Origin: a virus
Length of the DNA stretch: 22,925 bases
Strand: one strand, 5' to 3'
Virus record (IMG/VR): IMGVR_UViG_3300020437_000803
Span: 1 to 22,925 of that record
Shown: positions 1 to 6,934 of the stretch, one piece after another
How positions within the stretch are numbered: the stretch's first letter is position 1
Layout of the letters: each line of letters opens with the position of its first letter
Program-made: the position numbers and the translations under genes
The notes under the pieces: generated by a model
Told to the model about the DNA's origin: nothing
What the model saw: only the letters and a program-made list of their open reading frames with translations
The model's database searches: none

Positions 1-887
1 CCATCATAGAAGGTCTTGCGGATGATATCTGCCCAGTCAGCAAGGCGTTTGCAGAAGTTCACATCACCACACAATTTATTGAGGATCTTGGTTTCAATTG
101 CAACAGTGGGATATTCTTGCTCGAAGGTCACAGGAAAACGCTCCAGGAACGCTTCATTGAGAACGTTGGTACCAATAAACCGACCATCGTCAGATCCCTT
201 ACCTTTTGTGTTGGCCGTGGCAATAACTTGGAATCCAGCAGCGGGTTTAACCCACTTACCGATCTTTTTGAGGAAGACTCCCTTACCTTCTAGAATGGAC
301 TGAAGACAGAGGATTTTGTTGGATGCCAGGTCGATCTCGTCCAGAAGGAGAACTGCTCCGCGTTCGAGTGCTTCAATAACGGGACCATTGTGCCATGCAG
401 TATTCCCATCGACAAGCCTAAAACCACCCACCAAGTCATCTTCATCCGTCTCAATTGTAATATTTACCCGAATAAGTTCACGACCCAGTTGGGCGCACGC
501 CTGTTCGACAGAGAACGTTTTACCGTTACCCGAAAGGCCCGTAATGAACGTCGGATAAAATGAACGGGAAGAAATAATCTTTTTAATATCACCAAAGTTA
601 CCAAACTTGACGAAGGAATCATCTTTCTCAGGGATAAGGTTTTGTTCCACAGAGGGAATAGCAGAAGGAGAATTGTAAGATACTTCCAGGTCTTTGACTG
701 TCTCTTTTGTTACTTCAAGATTGTAAGTTCCTCGACCAGACTTATACTGCTTGAGTTTTTTAGCGATAGTCTGGTAGGAAAGGGAAACACCACTATCTAC
801 CATCCATGCTTCGATATTCGCCTTTGTGATGGCGTTTCCATAAGTAGAGTGAAGACCGTCGCGGATGTGTTCTGTGGAGTAGGTCAT
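1..887 (-). CDS. cobS: CobS/MoxR-type AAA+ ATPase (3' end outside window)
   Basis: This is the first 295 codons of an AAA+ ATPase. It matches the protein annotated as CobS in cyanophages, named after the ATPase subunit of aerobic cobaltochelatase. The ATG is at 887. Visible motifs are Walker A GLSGNGKTF near residues 117-125, Walker B LLLDEIDL near residues 183-190, and the sensor-1 stretch ATANT. About 90 residues precede the ATPase core, including a KKLKQYKSG segment. The reading frame runs off the window at position 1, so the C-terminus is not visible. No strong ribosome binding site precedes the ATG. Base composition is clearly richer in G+C than in gp46 (about 50% against about 25% in single sampled lines). 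The family assignment is firm. A role in cobalamin synthesis is doubtful, because no CobN is visible and a VWA-domain partner lies nearby, as in MoxR-VWA systems. Confidence 0.9.
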   Translation of the reverse strand, partial: MTYSTEHIRDGLHSTYGNAITKANIEAWMVDSGVSLSYQTIAKKLKQYKSGRGTYNLEVTKETVKDLEVSYNSPSAIPSVEQNLIPEKDDSFVKFGNFGDIKKIISSRSFYPTFITGLSGNGKTFSVEQACAQLGRELIRVNITIETDEDDLVGGFRLVDGNTAWHNGPVIEALERGAVLLLDEIDLASNKILCLQSILEGKGVFLKKIGKWVKPAAGFQVIATANTKGKGSDDGRFIGTNVLNEAFLERFPVTFEQEYPTVAIETKILNKLCGDVNFCKRLADWADIIRKTFYD

Positions 888-944
888 GTCTTTGTTTGAA
901 CTGATCTAAGTATAGTCCATATAGACCGACTCTCAGAGGACCTT

Positions 945-976
945 GTGACAGTTCTTATTGTGATTTCAGAAGTTCT
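945..976 (-). repeat. Shared leader element, copy 1 (upstream of cobS)
   Basis: Read on the minus strand, this stretch contains AGAACTTCTG, then ACAATA, then GAACTGTCAC. It is closely related to 3906-3943. The exact 10-mer GAACTGTCAC is at 945-954, 58 nt before the cobS ATG. It spans the 3' end and stop of the 60-aa gene. Confidence 0.55.
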
Positions 977-1137
977 TGGAAGTAGTCTTCCGAAGCAATC
1001 TTACCAGTATATCCAGGAAAGTGTTGCTTCATCATTGCGGGAACTCCCATAGCAGTGATACTGCTATCGGTTCGAATCCACACTTCTTTCTTCTCTTCAA
1101 TGACGATGTGTCGCAGGGGAAACTTACTTTTCTTCAT
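955..1137 (-). CDS. Hypothetical 60-aa protein
   Basis: A short reading frame of 60 residues that starts inside the end of the basic 186-aa gene (14 nt overlap) and ends 67 nt before cobS. The N-terminal half is basic (MKKSKFPLRH) and the C-terminal half holds FPGYTG and ends ELLKSQ. I recognise no domain, signal peptide or membrane segment. The overlap, the shared strand and the position between VWA and cobS genes support a real gene in one transcript. Function is unknown. Confidence 0.6.
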   Translation of the reverse strand: MKKSKFPLRHIVIEEKKEVWIRTDSSITAMGVPAMMKQHFPGYTGKIASEDYFQELLKSQ

Positions 1138-1684
1138 AGGTAAATGTTTTGTTTTTCACTTTAGTGTCGAATTCACCAGTCCTACCTGGTCTCATTTTTC
1201 CAACCTTTGCATTCTTTCCTTTACCAGGCCAAGATTGCTTGGATGTTCCTTTGAGTGTAGCAGATCCTTTTGGTTTGCGTTGAATCAGAACTGAATCCTG
1301 ATCATCTTTAGATGATCCGGGTTTTGTATTCTTCTTGTGTTTGAGTCCACGTTCTGTTCCCAACTTTTCGATGGTTTTTTTGAACTTGCGTTTACCCATT
1401 TTACCAGAAGAAACTACATGAGACTTCTCCCCAACTTTCTTTTCTTGAGGTGTTCCTGGGTTCTCTGTATATCTTCCAGATACTTTTGTAGGGCCTGGAA
1501 GACCAGCACCACGAATTCGTCTTTCAGTTCTCTTACTTCTCTCTTTATTCTCTTTGGAGGACTTGTCTCCTCTTTGCCCAGAAAGGATGGCCATGCCACC
1601 CTTCTGTGATTTGGAGCGAATTCTATTCAGAGAAGTTTCCTGAATAGAATTACATTCTACCATAAATTGCTGAAATGTCTTCAT
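1124..1684 (-). CDS. Basic lysine-rich hypothetical protein, 186 aa
   Basis: The protein is strongly basic, rich in Lys, Arg, Gly and Ser, and likely largely disordered. The first eight residues (MKTFQQFM) form a short hydrophobic opening of a kind I recall at the start of several cyanophage proteins. That resemblance is from memory, not from a search. The body contains repeated Lys-rich stretches such as GKMGKRKFKKT and PGKGKNAKVGK. The start overlaps the stop of the VWA-peptidase gene by 4 nt (ATGA), so translation is probably coupled. The composition would fit a nucleic-acid-binding or packaged protein, but nothing in the sequence proves it. Confidence 0.7.
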   Translation of the reverse strand: MKTFQQFMVECNSIQETSLNRIRSKSQKGGMAILSGQRGDKSSKENKERSKRTERRIRGAGLPGPTKVSGRYTENPGTPQEKKVGEKSHVVSSGKMGKRKFKKTIEKLGTERGLKHKKNTKPGSSKDDQDSVLIQRKPKGSATLKGTSKQSWPGKGKNAKVGKMRPGRTGEFDTKVKNKTFTYEEK

Positions 1685-3846
1685 ACCACCAAAGAAATAA
1701 ATTCTCCTAATACTTTTTTATTTAGTTTTTTGGTCTTCAAAGACTTAGCAAATGCAGATTTGATCTTTGCTTTGGTTGCACCGTCATCAACATCAAACTC
1801 AGATTCTTGAGAAAGAGTTGCGGAGGACATTCCAAAGTAAGCATCATATCCAGAAGATTTGATATTAAAACTCCGAGACTTCTTCCACTCTTTCTGAATA
1901 CGATCAAACTCATCATCACCAAAGTCACAGTAACTACGAATGAATGAGTTTGCATCGCGAGGAGAAAGAACACGAATTCCGATGAAGTTTGCGTTAGGAA
2001 AGTTGTCCTTCAGGTTGCGAAGCATAACATCAGTGAAGCATCGATAGTGACCCTGTATTGCGTAGGTTGTTCCGAGTTTGCGATCACGGATATAGGACTC
2101 TCCCGGATAAAGATGACGAGTTCCAAGATATGGTTCTGGTTCCCAAGGTCTCTTCACCGTAACATGATATGAAAGACTGTTTGCTTCGCCATCAGTAAGA
2201 ACAATACACTGAACTTTCTGAAGTTTATTTGTCTTCTGAAAGTCTGGAAGAATTGTGTGAAGAGAAGCTAATGCTTCATTTAGAGGAGTTCCAGACAAAC
2301 TAATACGCTCGGGAACAGAATATCGAGAACCATATACATTGCCATAGTAACAAGCAATTCTCCAAATATTGATCATCTGTTTTTCAATTTCCTTTGCAGG
2401 AACTTGACTGGTGAAAATATTCATCATAGAAAATGAATCGTCAATGGACAAGAAACCTTCTTTCTTTTCATATGAAGGAGTCAGATCGGCATCAACATAC
2501 TTTTCCAATTTATGACTGTAATGAGCTCTTTTCCACTCATTAGTGAATGCATAAACCTCAAAAGGAATCGACACTTTCTTGCAGAACCAGATCAAGTTGA
2601 ATAGTTGCTTGCAGGTATCCCGAAGGACGTTGGACATTGATCCAGACCAATCAAGAACAAAGATCAACCCGTGATTCTTACCGTCCGGAAGGACTGTAAC
2701 TTTTTTAAAGAGATCTTCATTATACCTATAAGTATGAAGTTTAGTGGTATCAAGAACACCAGTGCGAGAAGTAGAAGCACGAGCATAGGAATCTGCAGAT
2801 TTCTTGCATTCAAACTCCTTTACCAAATAGTTGACTTCCTTCTGAGCAGACTTCTTGAAGTCATAAAAAAGTTGATCAACAACATGGTAGAGATCAATCT
2901 CATCCATTCCATGAGATTTTGATCTTTGATTAGACGTTCTTTGAACAAGAGTGAACCACTCGTTAATTACATCATGAACCTCAGAGTTTTTAGCGATGAG
3001 GTTTTGAGAATCCAGTTTGGGGATTTCAGCATAGACATTGTCACCAGACCTTTGGTCAACCAGATCCTTGAGTTTTTCTTCAAGATTGTTCGCTGTTGTA
3101 ACTTCCAATTCATCATTATCTCCAGCATTAGTTCCGGGAGTAACATTAGAATTGTTCTCAACAGAATCTTGAGGTTCATCCTCACCATCTCCACTCTCAG
3201 AATCTTGAGAATCTAAATTCTCAGAACTCTGTTGAGGAGATCCAGACTCAGAGATCTCCTGAGGGGGAATAGGAGCATCTGGTCTGTCATCATTATCAAT
3301 CTCATTTTTACAGTACCTATAGAGAGATTCTGCAGCAGTTAAAACATCTTCAAAAGTCTCACACTCTGTAATCATACGGACGAGAGTTCCTTCTTTTTCA
3401 GAATCAAATTTAATATCTACAAAGTTTCCTACTTTGAAGTATAGGTTAACTCGATCAGCGAGATTCATGGAGGAAATATCTTCACCAGATATCTCAAAGA
3501 AGTCTTTTTCACTCATTTCCTTATATCCACCAAAGAAAGTTTTCGCAAGTCCTGGATACTTACGTTTCATCAACTTCTCAATACGAGCGTCTTCTACAAC
3601 ATTCACAAACTGTGGAGGAATATCATACTCTAAGAACCAATCGTCGTCTGGAGTAAACAGAGCGTGGCCAACTTCATGACCAACGAGCATATCATATACA
3701 ACATTACTTGTATCCCACACTGGAAGAGTCAGGACGCGAGTGTGAACATTGAATTGTGCGGTCTCGATCTGACGGTGTTCAACGACCAGGTCTTCGGTCG
3801 CAAGAAGTTTTGCCAGTTGTGACTTGATTTCGTGGGAGACGTACAT
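1681..3846 (-). CDS. HEXXH metallopeptidase fused to a VWA (MIDAS) domain, CobT-like
   Basis: The protein has 721 residues in three regions. The N-terminal region carries the zinc-peptidase signature HEVGH at residues 57-61, with a nearby acidic segment VEDARIE (84-90) that could supply the third zinc ligand as in gluzincins. Residues about 185-250 form an acidic Ser/Asp/Glu linker. The C-terminal region is a von Willebrand factor A domain with a complete-looking MIDAS: DWSGS at 399-403, Thr520 in SGTPLNEA, and Asp552 in LTDGEA. This layout resembles CobT, the VWA partner of CobS, but canonical CobT has no HEXXH peptidase that I know of. The CobS-like ATPase lies two small genes downstream. 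The likely role is an ATP-driven, metal-dependent protein-remodelling or proteolytic complex in the host cytoplasm. Substrate is unknown. The ribosome binding site before ATG 3846 is weak. Confidence 0.85.
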   Translation of the reverse strand: MYVSHEIKSQLAKLLATEDLVVEHRQIETAQFNVHTRVLTLPVWDTSNVVYDMLVGHEVGHALFTPDDDWFLEYDIPPQFVNVVEDARIEKLMKRKYPGLAKTFFGGYKEMSEKDFFEISGEDISSMNLADRVNLYFKVGNFVDIKFDSEKEGTLVRMITECETFEDVLTAAESLYRYCKNEIDNDDRPDAPIPPQEISESGSPQQSSENLDSQDSESGDGEDEPQDSVENNSNVTPGTNAGDNDELEVTTANNLEEKLKDLVDQRSGDNVYAEIPKLDSQNLIAKNSEVHDVINEWFTLVQRTSNQRSKSHGMDEIDLYHVVDQLFYDFKKSAQKEVNYLVKEFECKKSADSYARASTSRTGVLDTTKLHTYRYNEDLFKKVTVLPDGKNHGLIFVLDWSGSMSNVLRDTCKQLFNLIWFCKKVSIPFEVYAFTNEWKRAHYSHKLEKYVDADLTPSYEKKEGFLSIDDSFSMMNIFTSQVPAKEIEKQMINIWRIACYYGNVYGSRYSVPERISLSGTPLNEALASLHTILPDFQKTNKLQKVQCIVLTDGEANSLSYHVTVKRPWEPEPYLGTRHLYPGESYIRDRKLGTTYAIQGHYRCFTDVMLRNLKDNFPNANFIGIRVLSPRDANSFIRSYCDFGDDEFDRIQKEWKKSRSFNIKSSGYDAYFGMSSATLSQESEFDVDDGATKAKIKSAFAKSLKTKKLNKKVLGEFISLVV

Positions 3847-3879
3847 GTGGTTCGTTTCTTATGTGGCCATAATACTAAA

Positions 3880-3899
3880 CCCCCACCTTTCGGTGAGGG
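3880..3899 (-). terminator. GC-rich hairpin with GAAA loop, possible terminator or processing site
   Basis: In minus-strand RNA an 8-bp stem closes a GAAA tetraloop. One pair is G-U, which would be a C-A mismatch in plus-strand RNA, so the structure favours minus-strand transcription. The downstream bases are UUUAGUAUU, a poor U-tract. It lies between the 58-aa gene and the VWA-peptidase gene, 33 nt before the latter's ATG. It could be a leaky terminator or an RNA processing element. Confidence 0.55.
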
Positions 3900-3905
3900 C
3901 CCTCA

Positions 3906-3943
3906 GTGACAGTTCCTCTATTGTCCTATACTACAAAAGTTCT
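3906..3943 (-). repeat. Shared leader element, copy 2 (upstream of VWA-peptidase)
   Basis: On the minus strand this contains AGAACTTTTG, then ACAATA, then GAACTGTCAC, matching 945-976 with small gaps. The exact 10-mer GAACTGTCAC is at 3906-3915, 60 nt before the VWA-peptidase ATG. It covers the 3' end of the 58-aa gene. Confidence 0.55.
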
Positions 3944-4107
3944 CTACAGATACGTTTACAAATATGCTGACTCTCGTCGCATTCGATCAAGCAGTTATAA
4001 TAATCATTAAGGGTGTCAACATCATCTATTTTTTGATCTATAATAGAAAGTTTTCCTATACTTTGTTTCCAACCCGCCAATTGATTGTAAGAAATGAGAT
4101 TGTGCAT
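3931..4107 (-). CDS. 58-aa protein with twin CX3C motif
   Basis: A short gene starting with ATG at 4107 and preceded by a textbook Shine-Dalgarno (CGGAGG at 4112-4117, five bases before the ATG). The protein opens MHNLISYNQLAGWKQ and is mostly Leu/Ile/Asp-rich, suggesting alpha-helix. The C-terminal third carries four cysteines, C39, C43, C50 and C54, spaced CX3C-X6-CX3C in a helix-prone, charged context. That spacing would fit a helical hairpin held by disulfides or a zinc ion. I believe similar short proteins occur in other cyanophages but could not search. No signal peptide is visible. Function is unknown. Confidence 0.8.
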   Translation of the reverse strand: MHNLISYNQLAGWKQSIGKLSIIDQKIDDVDTLNDYYNCLIECDESQHICKRICRELL

Positions 4108-4173
4108 TATACCTCCGAATGATCAACTTAACATAATAAATGTATCATGTCATACAAATTACCTCAATTCTAT

Positions 4174-4179
4174 ATTATA
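4174..4179 (-). promoter_or_regulatory. Possible -10 box in the 4108-4230 spacer
   Basis: A perfect TATAAT is present on the minus strand in the 123-nt spacer between the epimerase and the 58-aa gene. No good -35 box lies 16-18 nt upstream; the nearest match is ATTAAG-like. The rest of the spacer is AT-rich and holds no gene that I can support. It may be a weak promoter for the 58-aa and VWA-peptidase genes. Confidence 0.3.
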
Positions 4180-4230
4180 TAGTCATGGTTTCCTAACTTA
4201 ATGACTTTTCCTTCATACTTAATAAGTTTT

Positions 4231-4965
4231 TTATGAAACTAAATTTTTCTTCACGGTATCCATGACATTGACTGTAGGAAACCACCCAATACTAGTCAAA
4301 ACAGTAGTATCTGCGGCATTATCAACTCTCTCTCCTGGAGTATCTTCCTTCAAGGGTAAATGTCCCATACCCATTTTTTCTGCAAGTTCTTTTACTGAGA
4401 CAGAATTTCCAGTTCCAATAGATACTGGACCAGTAATATTTGCGTGAGCAAGATATCGAATTGCACGACAGACATCTCTTACATGAATCCAGTCTCTTCG
4501 ATGATTAGTAACGTATTTTGCAGTTTTGTCTTCTAACATACGATACATCATGTCCTCGCGACTGTCTGGACCATAAACTGTAGTGAATCTTAATCCAACA
4601 GAATTTGGTGGGGCCATCATTTCGTTCACCCACTTTGTCATTGCATATGGATTTTCCCAATACTCCTCTTCCACAGCACTAGATGAAGCATAAAGAAGAC
4701 GAGTGTTTGTATCTCGGCACCAATCAAATAATGGTTTTGCCATCAATACATTATTGACATAGAACTTTTCAGGATCTTCTAGACTCTCTCGAATGTTTGC
4801 ATAAGCAGCAAGATGAATTACCAAATCATAATCACCACCATCAAACTGACCTATATTGTCTGGAAAATCAATTCCATCCACATTTACATATCCTAGTTGT
4901 TCTTGCCAATCTAGATATACGTTCCTACCGATAAAACCTTTATGGCCTGTAACTAAAACTCTCAT
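4231..4965 (-). CDS. NAD(P)-dependent nucleotide-sugar epimerase/dehydratase (extended SDR)
   Basis: A Rossmann-fold short-chain dehydrogenase of the extended type. The cofactor loop is VTGHKGFIG at residues 5-13, HLAAYA at 51-56 is the usual strand-4 motif, SSS at 94-96 supplies the catalytic Ser region, and YAMTK at 107-111 is the YxxxK catalytic pair. RFTTVYGP at 126-133 is typical of UDP- or GDP-sugar epimerases. At 244 residues it is shorter than the usual 300-340, with a reduced substrate-binding C-terminal part, but no motif is lost. It overlaps the gp46 stop by 4 nt (ATGA), placing it last in the gp55-gp47-gp46 operon. It may modify host surface or virion sugars, or another nucleotide-sugar. 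The substrate cannot be read from the sequence. Confidence 0.88.
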   Translation of the reverse strand: MRVLVTGHKGFIGRNVYLDWQEQLGYVNVDGIDFPDNIGQFDGGDYDLVIHLAAYANIRESLEDPEKFYVNNVLMAKPLFDWCRDTNTRLLYASSSAVEEEYWENPYAMTKWVNEMMAPPNSVGLRFTTVYGPDSREDMMYRMLEDKTAKYVTNHRRDWIHVRDVCRAIRYLAHANITGPVSIGTGNSVSVKELAEKMGMGHLPLKEDTPGERVDNAADTTVLTSIGWFPTVNVMDTVKKNLVS

Positions 4966-6674
4966 GACAACATTCTGCTAAAACCTTTTACTTTTTCAAA
5001 CTTTATCACATTCTCAAATTTATCGTGAAGAGATTCCTTATGAGAAATAATAAAGACATTTGCATCCTTGATTACATATCGAATAATTTTTAAAAACTCC
5101 TCAGTACCAAATCCATCAAGAGAACTATCAAATACTTCATCCATAATTAACAGATTGGTATTAACAGAGTTTTTCATTCTAGCAACTTCTCTCCAAGTAA
5201 ACAGAAGAGCCAAATCAATTCTCATTTTCTCACCTTCACTAAAAGAAGAATATGAAAAGTCTTCGTGAATTGGAGACCGAATCGTTTCGTTAAACTCCTC
5301 ATCTAACGTAAAGTTGATATAAAAATCCATCATCTGAAGGTATCTATTTACCTGATTGTTTATTAGAGGTAGATACTTTTTGATGATCTTTGTTTTTACT
5401 CCACCATCTTTAAGTAGAGAATATGAAAAATCATAGTAATTAATTTTTTCTCTATTCTCAGAAAGTTCGTTCAGTATTTTTTTTAATTTTTTCTTGAAGG
5501 AATCTAACTTCTCATGTTCAGAATTTTTATTTGCAAGTTGACTGGCAAGTTTTTGAATTTCTGATTCCAAACACTTGATTTGTTTCCGAATCTCAGAAAC
5601 CGTAACATTGTTTGTAGATATGCCATGCGTGAGGTTAGTTATCTCCCGAGTGATAGAGTTAAGTTGACGCTCTCGCTCTTCCTCCTCTTTAATTGCCTCT
5701 TCAAGTTCAAGAAAACCTGATTGCAACTCCTTTGACTTATTTTGAGCGTCTGTAATTTTATTTATTCTAAAGTCCTCTTCAATGGATTGTGTACAGGTAG
5801 GACAGACCGTATTTCCAGTAAAGAACTTATGTTCCTTAACAACAGAATCGATTCTATGTGAGATCTTACCTTTGAGTTCATTGAGTTTTTTTAGTTTATT
5901 TTTATCACCGGACCAATCATCAAATTCAAGTTGTTTTTCAACAATTTCATCATTATATCTTTCAATTTTCTGAAGATGATCTGACATCTCAGATTCTAAA
6001 CTACTAATACGATTCTGTTTTGCATCAATCATAAATTCAGAATCTCTTTCAACCTTTTGAATAAATTCTTTCTGCATCGATACTTTATCATTTACAGAAT
6101 CTTTCTTCAGTTCTAAAACTTTTATATTCTCTCTTATTTCTCTAATCTTTTCTTTGATTACCGCATTCATATTAGAAAATATACGAATATCTAAAAGATC
6201 TTCAATCACTTCACGACGATTGGAAGAGGTCAACTGCATGAAGGGCACAAATGTACTGCTTCCAAGAATTACAATCTGTGTGAAAGATTTAAAGTTCATT
6301 TTTAGAACATTCTGTTCAAACCACTTCTGTTGATCAACGACAGAAGAAGCCTGATCCATTAAAGATCCATTTTTCCAAATTTCGAAAATTGCAGGTTTGA
6401 TTCCCCTTATAACTTTCCACTGAATTCCAGAAAGAGTAAATTCTATTTCAACTCTACAATCCTTTTCATTTGTCGAATTGATTAGTTGTGGTTTATTAAT
6501 TTTGCGAAAAGGTTTTCCGAACAAAGAGAAACACAAAGCATCAAGAATAGTGCTCTTACCAGCACCATTCGTTCCAATAATTAAACTCGTTGAATTATCA
6601 CAAAGACTCACCTCTGTGAATTGATTACCAGTGCTCAAAAAGTTTTTCCACCGGATCTTCTCAAATAAAATCAT
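4962..6674 (-). CDS. 46: Recombination endonuclease subunit gp46 (SbcC/Rad50-like)
   Basis: This is the ATPase subunit of the gp46-gp47 complex, which resects DNA ends for recombination-dependent replication and host DNA breakdown. Its 570 residues compare with about 560 in T4. Walker A GTNGAGKST is at residues 34-42. Long coiled-coil arms flank a zinc-hook CPTC at 291-294. The ABC signature FSEGEK is at 478-483 and Walker B LLIMDE at 508-513, with VFDSSLD following. The start overlaps the end of the DUF3110-like gene by 14 nt, and its ribosome binding site is weak, so coupling is likely. It is more AT-rich than the capsid and cobS genes. Confidence 0.96.
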   Translation of the reverse strand: MILFEKIRWKNFLSTGNQFTEVSLCDNSTSLIIGTNGAGKSTILDALCFSLFGKPFRKINKPQLINSTNEKDCRVEIEFTLSGIQWKVIRGIKPAIFEIWKNGSLMDQASSVVDQQKWFEQNVLKMNFKSFTQIVILGSSTFVPFMQLTSSNRREVIEDLLDIRIFSNMNAVIKEKIREIRENIKVLELKKDSVNDKVSMQKEFIQKVERDSEFMIDAKQNRISSLESEMSDHLQKIERYNDEIVEKQLEFDDWSGDKNKLKKLNELKGKISHRIDSVVKEHKFFTGNTVCPTCTQSIEEDFRINKITDAQNKSKELQSGFLELEEAIKEEEERERQLNSITREITNLTHGISTNNVTVSEIRKQIKCLESEIQKLASQLANKNSEHEKLDSFKKKLKKILNELSENREKINYYDFSYSLLKDGGVKTKIIKKYLPLINNQVNRYLQMMDFYINFTLDEEFNETIRSPIHEDFSYSSFSEGEKMRIDLALLFTWREVARMKNSVNTNLLIMDEVFDSSLDGFGTEEFLKIIRYVIKDANVFIISHKESLHDKFENVIKFEKVKGFSRMLS

Positions 6675-6933
6675 TTCTGCCTTTTGGAGGAATTACAAAA
6701 TCGTTTTTGGTAATAATAGCGTACCCACACCCAGATAGTTCGCAACTTTCAACTATTGCTTGACTATCAACTTCTATAATATGAATTTCAGGACTTCCAT
6801 TTTCTTCCAACATCATAGCAAATCTAGTTGCATCATCCTCTTCTTCGAAGATGTATAGGATTTCATTCTGTTCTTCATCTAGGGCATAGTATGCTCCCTC
6901 CCTCTCTCTACCACGTAAAGTCAAAATAAACAT
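6661..6933 (-). CDS. DUF3110-like small protein between gp47 and gp46
   Basis: A 90-residue acidic protein. The pattern of an N-terminal beta strand (MFILTLRG), then GAYYALDEEQNEILYIFEEE and DDATRFAMMLEE matches my memory of the DUF3110 family, found mainly in cyanobacteria and plastid-bearing organisms. It starts one base after the gp47 stop and overlaps gp46 by 14 nt, so it is made together with both nuclease subunits. The function of the family is unknown to me. A cyanobacterial origin and a role as a regulator or accessory of gp46-gp47 are inferences from position only. Confidence 0.75.
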   Translation of the reverse strand: MFILTLRGREREGAYYALDEEQNEILYIFEEEDDATRFAMMLEENGSPEIHIIEVDSQAIVESCELSGCGYAIITKNDFVIPPKGRNDFI

Positions 6934-6934
6934 A

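Noticed and set aside
4108-4230. Very short frames such as MKEKSLS in the 123-nt spacer
   Set aside because: They are under ten codons and lack further support; the spacer is better described as AT-rich regulatory sequence.
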